Below are positions 33,909 to 40,908 of a DNA stretch of 64,000 nucleotides, piece after piece; positions within the stretch are counted from its first letter, which is position 1; each line of letters begins with the position of its first letter. This DNA comes from Clostridiales bacterium UBA1234 (lineage in GTDB: Bacteria; Bacillota; Clostridia; TANB77; UBA1234). Below the pieces are notes generated by a model, which did not search any database, was not told the DNA's origin, and saw only the letters and a list, made by a program, of their open reading frames with translations. Both the position numbers and the translations under genes were made by a program. The DNA lies in assembly GCA_002308995.1 (NCBI GenBank), contig DBWQ01000009.1, positions 1 to 64,000 of the forward strand, read 5' to 3'.

Positions 33909-35456
33909 ATGAAGTACACAAATGAAGAATTGATTAAGTTCATTGTTTTGGGAGAATATCAAGAGGAACGCTTAGAAGCAATGATTAAATATTATAATCA
34001 AATGATGGAAGAAGAACTTAGAAAAAAGATTGGGAAAGCGCTTCCGGAGCCTAGAAAAAATGCTCGTGGAATCCAAGAGCATTTCTATAGTTGGACTTTA
34101 TTGAAAGAAGATTTAAAAAGCGCTTCTTTATCCTCTAAGATGGGAGTAGATGCTATTCGTGAGAAGGTAGCACAAGAAATTTATGCGGATATGACAACGA
34201 GAGGAAAATTAGAGAGCGTGTATCGTGCTTGTGGAGAAGAAAATAGAGGGCGTGTTGATGAATTCTTTGCAAGGTCTACTTCCTTAATTCCGGTTACAAG
34301 TTTAGAGTATTCTCCAGAAGAACAATTAGAACTGATGGTTCAGTCAGGAGAAGTATTTCATATGGCGGTAAGCGATACAGAATATACAGCTCCTCACCAT
34401 GCCTATATTATTGATTTACCAGGTGGCGAGAAAGGAATTGCTACGGCAATTATACAACCGCATTACTATGAAGAAGAAAGCTTAGCTAAAAAAGGTGAAT
34501 CGCAAAGATTTCGTATTTATAAAATGGATGGAACGGTTGTGGGAACGATTGCAGAACCAGAATTGGCAGATGAACCATCTGCTCAGCTTTCGATGGCGTG
34601 CGACGGAGAATGCGTTTATGTAGGCTCATATAATACCAATCATTCCTTTATCGCATGTTATGGACCAGATATGCAAAGAAGATGGAAAGTAGATTGTCAT
34701 GGTAATTTGGTAGGGGGAGAGCAATCGCAAACAGATATTGTTCCAATGGGACAAGAGGATAGCAAGTCTATGAGCATTCAATCATTGACAACCAATGAAC
34801 AGTATTTGATTGCTTTTGATATGGAAAACGGAAGAATTATGTATTTTGATAAGAAAACGGGTGTAAGAGTGCCAGAGAAAGACATAGATGTGAAGGAAAG
34901 ATGGGGACATTCTCACCATGAATTAAGTGCCAGTGATGAAATGCTACTTGCTGCTACTCCAGGATTTGATTTGGGCTTTATGGGGCTTGGCAGTTTGGAT
35001 AACATGCTAAAATTATTTGATAGTGAAGGAAAACTCGTATCGAAAAAGGGTATTCCAATTCAGCTAGGTTCTATCGAAGCTGTTGCTACCGATTTAGATA
35101 CGGGAATGGGCTATTTAGCACTTGATAATCACATTATTATATTTTCTCGAGAGGGCTATGGTGGCTCTATCACGATGCCAGGGCGCGTATTTGGATTAAG
35201 TACATCCGATGGCAATTTGATGGTATGTAGCAAAGAGGAAGATAAGGGAGGACGAATTGATGTACTATCTCCAGAAGCAAGAGAAAGATTAACCTATCTT
35301 CCATCTAGAGAAGTATCTCATTTTGCTGAGCTTGCGGGTAGAACCAGAAGAGCTGAAGATTTGCTAATTGAATCGGAGGGACTTGCAAAACCAGTTCCAA
35401 CTCCTGAACCAGGGGCTAAACCAAATAAAGGACAAACAGGAAGGGGAGATGAATAA
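33909..35456 (+). CDS. Unknown protein with beta-propeller-like domain
   Basis: A 515-residue cytoplasmic protein that I cannot name. Residues 1-130 are helical. From about 140 to 490 there are repeated beta-strand blocks of the kind seen in WD40/PQQ-like propellers (YIIDLPGGEKGIATAI, FRIYKMDGTVVGTI, VYVGSYNTNHSFIACYG, LIAFDMENGRIMYFD, YLALDNHIIIFSREG). A Pro-rich tail (PVPTPEPGAKP) ends it. AAGGAGGAG precedes the ATG. The stop overlaps the next start by one base (TAATG). With the zincin upstream and a small protein plus SLH protein downstream, it belongs to a four-gene cluster of unknown purpose. Confidence 0.65.
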   Translation: MKYTNEELIKFIVLGEYQEERLEAMIKYYNQMMEEELRKKIGKALPEPRKNARGIQEHFYSWTLLKEDLKSASLSSKMGVDAIREKVAQEIYADMTTRGKLESVYRACGEENRGRVDEFFARSTSLIPVTSLEYSPEEQLELMVQSGEVFHMAVSDTEYTAPHHAYIIDLPGGEKGIATAIIQPHYYEEESLAKKGESQRFRIYKMDGTVVGTIAEPELADEPSAQLSMACDGECVYVGSYNTNHSFIACYGPDMQRRWKVDCHGNLVGGEQSQTDIVPMGQEDSKSMSIQSLTTNEQYLIAFDMENGRIMYFDKKTGVRVPEKDIDVKERWGHSHHELSASDEMLLAATPGFDLGFMGLGSLDNMLKLFDSEGKLVSKKGIPIQLGSIEAVATDLDTGMGYLALDNHIIIFSREGYGGSITMPGRVFGLSTSDGNLMVCSKEEDKGGRIDVLSPEARERLTYLPSREVSHFAELAGRTRRAEDLLIESEGLAKPVPTPEPGAKPNKGQTGRGDE

Positions 35457-35830
35457 TGGCAAGTGGTAGATTAATGGTAGCAAAAAGAAGTGTCGTTAAA
35501 AGATTTTTTGCATGGCTTACAAAAGCTTTAGGATTAAAAAAGCAATATGCTGTTATTCAAATTGGCAACCCTTTAAATGAAAATACAGCAAATATTACCA
35601 ATAGCACTAGTTTTTCTCAAACAAACGTAGGCAAAGAGCCAAATCAAATTCCTATGACAAGCGATAGAGATTATGAAAGAAAATTATTCGTTCTTTTAGA
35701 CAAATACGAAAATGGAGAAGTAGTGATTTCTTCACTTGATACCAAAACAATAGAAGATTTAAGCAAAATTTACGAAAAAAGACTAACGTTTTTAAAAGGA
35801 GAACTTCAAACAAGAATTAAAAACGTTTAA
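35456..35830 (+). CDS. Small basic protein of unknown function
   Basis: A 124-residue protein. The N-terminal 30 residues are basic and amphipathic (RSVVKRFFAWLTKALGLKKQ), suggesting a membrane-surface helix. A polar, Asn/Thr-rich middle (NENTANITNSTSF) and a helical C-terminus follow. No family is recognised. The start overlaps the propeller gene's stop by one base and GGGGAG is upstream, so it is co-translated. The next gene begins 15 bases later. It is accepted as real because of this spacing rather than its sequence. Confidence 0.6.
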   Translation: MASGRLMVAKRSVVKRFFAWLTKALGLKKQYAVIQIGNPLNENTANITNSTSFSQTNVGKEPNQIPMTSDRDYERKLFVLLDKYENGEVVISSLDTKTIEDLSKIYEKRLTFLKGELQTRIKNV

Positions 35831-35845
35831 AAAGGGGAGATTTTT

Positions 35846-37858
35846 GTGCAAGGAAGATGGAAACTTGTAGGCTTATTAGTAAGTGTAATGGCAATGCTAT
35901 GCTTTAGTTCAACAGTGTTTGCAGCAAAAGAAATGTTCACAGCTAACCTAAAGATTTCAGAGGTAAAGCTAGCTGGTGGTGCGTATCCAGTAGAAGGAGA
36001 AAAGCCAAATTATTCATGGGCAGTTCATACCTTTGATGAAAAGAAATATTCCATGAAAAATTTTTATTGGAGATATACCAGTACTTATCAAGAAATGACA
36101 TCAGACGAAACATTTGAGTCTGGGAGAAGCTATGAACTAGTTGCAACATTTGATCCAGTTGGTGAGTATTATTTTGATGATATTCAAAATATTACTGCTG
36201 GTTTTTATAATTTTGAAGAGGGATATACAACTACTATTAGAACAACTTCTACGGGAATTCAAGTGATTTATAAATTTCTAATGCCATATAATGTTACTTT
36301 TGATACGGATGGTGGAACTCAGATACCACCACAAAAAGTATCACATGGACAAGTTGCTATAAAACCTAGTAATCCTAAAAAAACAGGATATGTATTTAAA
36401 GGCTGGTATAAAGATCGTATGCATGCTAACTTTGTCAATATTGATAGAAATCCAATTTATCAAGATACAACTTACTATGCTTTTTTTGTGAATGAAGATA
36501 CGCCGTATGCTGCCAAACTATATGATTTAGATTTAGGCACTTATGAAGTAGGATATAAGAAAATTGAAAAAACAGGTTTTAAAATTGAAAATACAGGCTC
36601 GAGACCTTTTGAGTATACAACCATTGAACTTTCTGGAAATGATATAGAGCATGTTGGAATGCTTAGAGTAGCATCAAAAGTATTAAGCTATGGAAATTCT
36701 TCTGATACTCTTCAGCAAGTGATTGTGACAGAAGGAATGCAACCTGGCACCTATCTTTATGCAGCAAAATTATTGGTATGCGATACATTGGATGGTACCT
36801 ATCAAGAAGTAGATACCGCCATACTTAAGATAACGATTGTGGAGCCAAACAAACCTTCTGCTTTGTCTGCTAAAGTAGAAGATATTGATATGGGAGTTAT
36901 TGAAGAAGGATATAGTAATCAAAATCATAAGATAGAGGTAGAAGTAGTTAACACGGGAACGGATGAGATTACTTCTCATAAGTTTGACTATGAAAGTGAT
37001 TTCTTTAGTATTATTGGAACGGGTTTGAAGCATACCGTTCTATTAAGAAATAATCTAAAAGCTGGCAAGTACGAAGGAACAGCAACCCTTAAGATTAAGG
37101 GAAATGGCGATATATTTTATGAGGCAGATACTTTTAAAATCACTTTGGAAATCAAGGAAAAAGAACCAATTGAAACAACACCAACTGAAGCAACACCACT
37201 TGAGCAACCACAAGTAATTTTGGCAGAAGAACCAACCGAAACGTCAGATGATGATTCAGCCATAATTCCTACCAATCAACCAATTATAGCACCAGCAGAA
37301 CAGCCTACACAAAAGGATTGGTCAAAAGCTTCTAATTGGGCTATAGAAGAATTAGAGAAGGCAAGCGAGCAGAATTTAATTCCATGGATTTTTGAAAATG
37401 CCGATTTGACTCTAGAAATTACTAGAAGAGAGTTTGCTTATGTTGCCGTAAAGTTGTATGAGAAAATCACGAATGAAAAATTAGTGGAAGCCAAAGATAA
37501 TCCATTTACCGATACGACGGATATTGAGGTATTAAAGGCATATGGTATTGGCATTACCAATGGAACTTCAGATACTACTTTTAGTCCAGATAAACTAATT
37601 ACCCGTGAGCAAATGGCAACAATGATGGCAAGAACACTAAATAAAGCAGGTATCGACATTACCATTAATCTAGAAAACGTAAGTAAATATGCCGATGATG
37701 ATAAAATGCACGAGTGGAGTAGAGAAGCCATCTACTACATGTCAAGCATTGAAATCATCAAAGGAGTAGGCAATAACCAATTTGGTGTTGCTGGAAATGC
37801 AACGAGGGAGCAAGCGTTATTAATGAGTGTAAGAAGTGCCAAAAAGTTTGAAAAATAA
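35846..37858 (+). CDS. Secreted SLH protein with InlB-type and ASH-like modules (670 aa)
   Basis: A GTG start at 35846 follows AAAGGGGAG. The signal peptide ends near VFAA (about 27). A short beta module comes next (about 28-145), then one Listeria-Bacteroides/InlB-type repeat (VTFDTDGG with FKGWYKD, about 148-212) and two copies of an ASH/Hydin-like beta sandwich (DLDLGTYEVGY...FKIENTGS and DIDMGVIEEGY...VEVVNTGT, about 225-330 and 345-435). A Pro/Thr/Glu-rich linker and three SLH repeats (about 490-670) end the protein. It should sit on the cell wall as an adhesin or structural protein. It is the last gene of the zincin cluster and is followed by a terminator. Confidence 0.87.
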   Translation: MQGRWKLVGLLVSVMAMLCFSSTVFAAKEMFTANLKISEVKLAGGAYPVEGEKPNYSWAVHTFDEKKYSMKNFYWRYTSTYQEMTSDETFESGRSYELVATFDPVGEYYFDDIQNITAGFYNFEEGYTTTIRTTSTGIQVIYKFLMPYNVTFDTDGGTQIPPQKVSHGQVAIKPSNPKKTGYVFKGWYKDRMHANFVNIDRNPIYQDTTYYAFFVNEDTPYAAKLYDLDLGTYEVGYKKIEKTGFKIENTGSRPFEYTTIELSGNDIEHVGMLRVASKVLSYGNSSDTLQQVIVTEGMQPGTYLYAAKLLVCDTLDGTYQEVDTAILKITIVEPNKPSALSAKVEDIDMGVIEEGYSNQNHKIEVEVVNTGTDEITSHKFDYESDFFSIIGTGLKHTVLLRNNLKAGKYEGTATLKIKGNGDIFYEADTFKITLEIKEKEPIETTPTEATPLEQPQVILAEEPTETSDDDSAIIPTNQPIIAPAEQPTQKDWSKASNWAIEELEKASEQNLIPWIFENADLTLEITRREFAYVAVKLYEKITNEKLVEAKDNPFTDTTDIEVLKAYGIGITNGTSDTTFSPDKLITREQMATMMARTLNKAGIDITINLENVSKYADDDKMHEWSREAIYYMSSIEIIKGVGNNQFGVAGNATREQALLMSVRSAKKFEK

Positions 37859-37915
37859 AGTCTTAGATTTGTGGAAAAGTCCTTTTTGAAGGGAGTTTTC
37901 AAAATTGACAAATAT

Positions 37916-37956
37916 GGCTAGTCTTTCTTATTAGAATGACTAGCCTATTATTTTGC
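37916..37956 (+). terminator. Rho-independent terminator
   Basis: GGCTAGTC/GACTAGCC (37916-37923, 37938-37945), with four further inner pairs after one T-T mismatch, followed by TATTATTTTG. Confidence 0.8.
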
Positions 37957-37959
37957 TTG

Positions 37960-37982
37960 CAATATAAGTAATACTTATATTG
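37960..37982 (+). promoter_or_regulatory. Palindromic operator, copy 1
   Basis: CAATATAAGT-AAT-ACTTATATTG is a perfect 10-bp inverted repeat with a 3-base centre. The following bases (ATAAGCAATAATGATTTTACAA, in two parts) closely match those after the TATAAGT-ACA-ACTTATA site at 58234, so the shared control element is about 50 bases long. Confidence 0.6.
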
Positions 37983-38034
37983 AATATAAGCAATAATGAT
38001 TTTACAAATACAACATAAGGTGTTATTATTGAAA

Positions 38035-38160
38035 CCATCAAGAGAAATTGCGTAACTCTACCAGTTCTGATGTGGATGGCCACCACGGGCAGACAAAGAT
38101 AATTTTTGGTAGGGGGACGCCCTTACTAGAAGTTTTCTTATTAGAGGGCGTTTATTTTTC
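38035..38160 (+). promoter_or_regulatory. Riboswitch-like leader: interleaved stems plus terminator
   Basis: CCATC (38035-38039) pairs with GATGG (38075-38079), and CTACC (38058-38062) pairs with GGTAG (38108-38112). The two pairings interleave, which would form a pseudoknot. ACGCCCT/AGGGCGT (38117-38123, 38145-38151) with a following T-rich run forms a terminator directly afterwards. The arrangement is that of a transcriptional riboswitch or attenuator. It does not match any class I can recall with certainty. Confidence 0.45.
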
Positions 38161-38515
38161 TTGTAGTACACAAATGGGCTGAAAACGGTTCCTTTGTATT
38201 TGGCGCTCCAAATGGAGCGTGCCCGAACGGGCAACGAATATAGAGGAAATACGCTCAGGAAAGCTTTCCATAAAAGGTGGAAAGGAACACTACCACTGGT
38301 GTTTTCGTCTTAGGACGACAGTCGTTTCTTAACCTTTGCGCAAAGGTTAAGCGATGACACAGTATAAGAGCTAATCTTATTTAGTCAAACTATTGGCTAG
38401 ATGAGTTTAGCTGCGCACTAAGACTTGTGCGTTGCCCTCGAGGCACAGTGTACTTGCCGGAAAAATAGGACCTACAAGGTCCACAATATATAGTCAGTCG
38501 TCCAAAGGAAGAGAG
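38161..38515 (+). ncRNA. Candidate structured noncoding RNA in a GC-richer island
   Basis: No open frame with a start site fits here, but compact hairpins succeed each other: CGCTCC/GGAGCG (38204-38219), TGCCC/GGGCA (38220-38233), CTTTCC/GGAAAG (38264-38284), TCGTC/GACGA with TTAG loop (38305-38318), a perfect 24-bp palindrome (38328-38351), CGCAC/GTGCG (38414-38431), TGCC/GGCA (38433-38445) and GGACC/GGTCC (38468-38482). The density and higher GC content resemble large bacterial RNAs. I could not match it to RNase P, tmRNA, 6S, group I or group II introns. It is directly upstream of the orphan ORF at 38535. Confidence 0.45.
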
Positions 38516-38534
38516 ATTTCCAAAGGGAGGAACT

Positions 38535-38882
38535 ATGGGGTACAGTAGAATTATGGGATACAATAGAAGTGAAATTCCCTACGACAACCGGTTTGGCTTT
38601 GCCAAGTATGCCACCGCATACTGGCGGTTCGATGAAAATCGGGTCGGCGAGCAGTTCATCTTCCATCTCAGAAATGGGATAAAGGTCTCTGTCATTCGGG
38701 CGACAGACTGGGACTACACCAGTGCGAATGAGGGCCTTTCGTGTGGCAGTTCTATAGGCTTTTTCGCTGGCCTTTACGAAGCACTTGTCTCGGACGAGGC
38801 TGACGAAACCTTGGAGCAGGAAGGATTTCTCAATCATAAGGAGGTTCAGCTGCTTCTCAGCCGCTGGAACTCCCATAACTAG
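38535..38882 (+). CDS. Orphan 115-residue protein of foreign base composition
   Basis: ATG 38535 is preceded by AAAGGGAGGA at good spacing. The product is soluble, slightly acidic and aromatic-rich (YATAYWRFDENRVGEQFIF, then RNGIKVSVIRATDWDY). No family is recognised. Its DNA has about 53% G+C (31 and 33 of 60 bases in the lines starting 38581 and 38701), much higher than the genes around it, so it was probably acquired from another genome. A terminator follows. It shares a transcription unit, or at least an island, with the structured RNA region upstream. A long minus-strand frame over the same DNA lacks a ribosome binding site and is rejected. Confidence 0.7.
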   Translation: MGYSRIMGYNRSEIPYDNRFGFAKYATAYWRFDENRVGEQFIFHLRNGIKVSVIRATDWDYTSANEGLSCGSSIGFFAGLYEALVSDEADETLEQEGFLNHKEVQLLLSRWNSHN

Positions 38883-38891
38883 GTCTTAAAC

Positions 38892-38925
38892 AAAAAAACT
38901 CATGCAATCATGCATGAGTTTTTTT
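38892..38925. terminator. Bidirectional terminator
   Basis: A perfect 15-bp stem (38892-38906 with 38911-38925) has seven A on the left and seven T on the right. It serves the orphan ORF (+) and the lipoprotein gene (-). Confidence 0.9.
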
Positions 38926-38933
38926 GTTATTTT

Positions 38934-39524
38934 TTATTGAATTTCTGCAACGGCTGCTTGCACTTCTTCCATAGAAGCACCGTTTACGTAGTCGATAGAG
39001 TGCGCATAAGCACCGTCATTCCAAATAGCAAGTTTAATGGAATCTGCATCGTCGCCTTTAACAGTTACGATGTTACCATTAGATTCAAATTCTCCCGTGT
39101 AAGCATAGGTGTTGTAATTTCCGCTGATATCTTCTTCTGTTCCAGCTTTTTCACGAATAGTAAGAATTTCTCCTTGATCATCTAAATAGGTGATTTGAAT
39201 TAAAGTATCGTTAATTACACTTGCTTTTTGGCTATATCTTGCATAGATATCTGGCAAAGTGCATAGATGACCAACATGAATCACAGCATCTTCTACCGTA
39301 TCAAATTCTACTACAGGGTTGGGAATGCCTACCGATGGTTCTTCTGTTTCAGAAGTAGTTGTTTCCATTTCTGTTGGTGTGGTTTCAGTAGGGACTTTAT
39401 CTGAAGATGGTGTAGTTGTTTCTGATGATATTACATTTGGTACTTTTGTTTCTTCTTGTTTTCCACAAGCAGTAAGTGCAAAGCAAGCACTGACAGCAAG
39501 TACAGTAAATAATAACTTTTTCAT
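38934..39524 (-). CDS. DUF4367-like lipoprotein
   Basis: A 196-residue lipoprotein. The signal MKKLLFTVLAVSACFALTAC ends in lipobox LTAC. A Thr/Ser/Glu-rich spacer of about 45 residues spans the wall, and the C-terminal 110 residues carry the DUF4367 pattern (LIQITYLDDQGEILTIREKAG, then DISGNYNTYAYTG, VTVKGDD and AIWNDGAYAHSI). DUF4367 proteins are surface or anti-sigma-associated in clostridia; the role is not known. Of several in-frame ATGs, 39524 has the right distance (8 bases) to GGAG on the minus strand. It has its own TTTACA/TATAAT promoter and a shared terminator. Confidence 0.82.
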   Translation of the reverse strand: MKKLLFTVLAVSACFALTACGKQEETKVPNVISSETTTPSSDKVPTETTPTEMETTTSETEEPSVGIPNPVVEFDTVEDAVIHVGHLCTLPDIYARYSQKASVINDTLIQITYLDDQGEILTIREKAGTEEDISGNYNTYAYTGEFESNGNIVTVKGDDADSIKLAIWNDGAYAHSIDYVNGASMEEVQAAVAEIQ

Positions 39525-39554
39525 TTTCATATCTCCTTTCAATATAGTGACTTG

Positions 39555-39583
39555 ATTATATTACGAAAGAACGAATTTGTAAA
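39555..39583 (-). promoter_or_regulatory. Promoter of the DUF4367 lipoprotein gene
   Basis: On the minus strand: TTTACA (39583-39578), a 17-base spacer and TATAAT (39560-39555). Confidence 0.75.
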
Positions 39584-39588
39584 TATGA

Positions 39589-39618
39589 TTGAAAAAAAGG
39601 CTTTCTGCATGATATAAT
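39589..39618 (+). promoter_or_regulatory. Promoter of the methyltransferase-like gene
   Basis: TTGAAA (39589-39594), an 18-base spacer and TATAAT (39613-39618). It is divergent from the lipoprotein promoter, with the two -35 regions adjacent. Confidence 0.7.
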
Positions 39619-39650
39619 CATGTTAGATTCAAAAAGTAGGTGAAAAATAG

Positions 39651-40323
39651 GTGAGTTTTAAATTGTTTTTGAAAGGAATGACAAAAATTTGGTTGGGATT
39701 TTTATGCATGGGAGCGATGCTTTTTGTCCCAGCAGGTACGCTTAAGTATTGGAATGCATGGCTATTATTAGGACTATTATTTCTTCCAATGTTGGTGGTT
39801 CGGCATTCTTTTGATGATTAAAAATCCAACGCTTTTAAAAAAGCGTTTAAATGCTAAAGAAACAGAGAAAGAACAAAAAGTAGTGATTTTATTAAGCGCA
39901 ATCATGTTTATCGTAGGTTTTATAGTAGCTGGATTCAACTATCGCTATCAATGGACGTCCATGCCAACTATTGTGATAATCATCGCTTCTGTTTTATTTG
40001 TACTGTCTTATCTCATGTACATAGAAGTGATTCGCGAAAACCAATTTTTATCGCGTACCATCGAAGTACAAGAAAACCAAACAGTGATTGATACTGGGCT
40101 TTATGGTGTGATAAGACATCCGATGTATGCGGCAACGGTGGTACTGTTTTTATCCATGCCATTCATTTTGGGTTCATGGCTAGCTTTTTTTATCTTTTTA
40201 GTTTATCCTTTGATTATAGCAAAACGCATCAAAAATGAAGAAGAGGTATTAGAAAAGAATTTAGAGGGATACAAAGAATATCAGCAAAAAGTAAAATATA
40301 AGATGATTCCGCATGTATGGTAA
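39651..40323 (+). pseudogene. Frameshifted isoprenylcysteine carboxyl methyltransferase-like (ICMT/PEMT) gene
   Basis: The frame from GTG 39651 reads MSFKLFLKGMTKIWLGFLC, then GAMLFVPAGTLKYWNAWL and FLPMLVV, the N-terminal helices of ICMT-family membrane methyltransferases, and stops at 39819-39821. From about 39803 the next frame continues correctly with GILLMIKNPTLLKKRLNAKETEKEQK and the catalytic end TGLYGVIRHPMYAA, RIKNEEEVLEKNLEGY. One base gained or lost near 39798-39803 explains both. Intact, it would be about 224 residues and methylate a membrane-associated substrate. It is either a pseudogene or an assembly error; the downstream 170-codon frame alone would lack the first two helices. 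Confidence 0.75.
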
Positions 40324-40360
40324 AGAAAACAGTATAAAAAAACGAAGGGAGAAGAATAAG

Positions 40361-40888
40361 ATGGATAACAAAGTAATTGCGTTTTTAGTATTGGTAGGGA
40401 TTATTTTGATTTGCACGGTTGCGTTGCCACACGTGCCAAAAAACGAAAACGATAGTGAAAGTCTAGGCACGATTGAAGATAGCAATCATCAGGCTGATGA
40501 AACAGCAGAAAAGGAGAACATAGTAATGGAGAAGAATGAAATGACGATTCAAGTCAATAATCGTATTTTAAATGTAGAACTAGAAGATAATGCAGCAACC
40601 AAAGCACTCATGAAAAAGTTAGAAGATGGATATGTGGTTGTCAGCGCAAGTGAATATGGTGGTTTTGAAAAGGTAGGAATGCTAGGTTTCTCGCTTCCGC
40701 AAAGTGATGAACAAATGAATGTGAAAGCAGGAGATGTAGTGCTTTATCAAGGAAATCAGATTTCCATTTTTTATGCATCAAATTCTTGGAACTATACTAA
40801 GCTTGGAAAAATTACGAATTTAACTTCTGCAGAATTGCCAGTAGTATTAGGGGATGGCGATGTGATGTTAACGCTTTCAAAGAAATAA
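40361..40888 (+). CDS. Membrane-anchored cyclophilin-like domain protein
   Basis: A 175-residue protein. An N-terminal signal anchor (VIAFLVLVGIILICTVALP) is followed by an acidic spacer and, from about residue 62, a cyclophilin-like fold (MTIQVNNRILNVELEDNAATKAL, then MLGFSLPQSDEQMNVKAGDVVLYQGNQISIFYA). This PF18050-type domain is widespread in Bacteroides and clostridia and is not known to have prolyl isomerase activity. GAAGGGAGAAG lies before ATG 40361, so the earlier in-frame ATG 40313 inside the upstream gene is rejected. It sits between the ICMT-like gene and the PBP4B gene and is likely co-transcribed with both. Confidence 0.85.
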   Translation: MDNKVIAFLVLVGIILICTVALPHVPKNENDSESLGTIEDSNHQADETAEKENIVMEKNEMTIQVNNRILNVELEDNAATKALMKKLEDGYVVVSASEYGGFEKVGMLGFSLPQSDEQMNVKAGDVVLYQGNQISIFYASNSWNYTKLGKITNLTSAELPVVLGDGDVMLTLSKK

Positions 40889-40908
40889 AGAGGGGGAGAA
40901 TTAATGTC

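Noticed and set aside
38031..38112. Start of leader (CATCAAGAGA) resembling a SAM-I riboswitch
   Set aside because: The SAM-I core elements (GGAGGGA and GAAACC pattern) are not present in order; the interleaved stems do not fit.
38101..38160. Resemblance of TTTTGGTAGGGG to RNase P RNA
   Set aside because: The conserved GAGGAAAGTCC and CCACAGAAA parts are missing, and the stretch runs into a terminator.
38480..38510. ATATATAGTC resembling the S element of group I introns
   Set aside because: No matching P7 partner (GACTATA) or P/Q elements were found upstream.
38472..38876. 134-codon minus-strand frame over the orphan ORF
   Set aside because: It has no ribosome binding site and would start in the RNA region, while the plus-strand frame has AAAGGGAGGA and a terminator.
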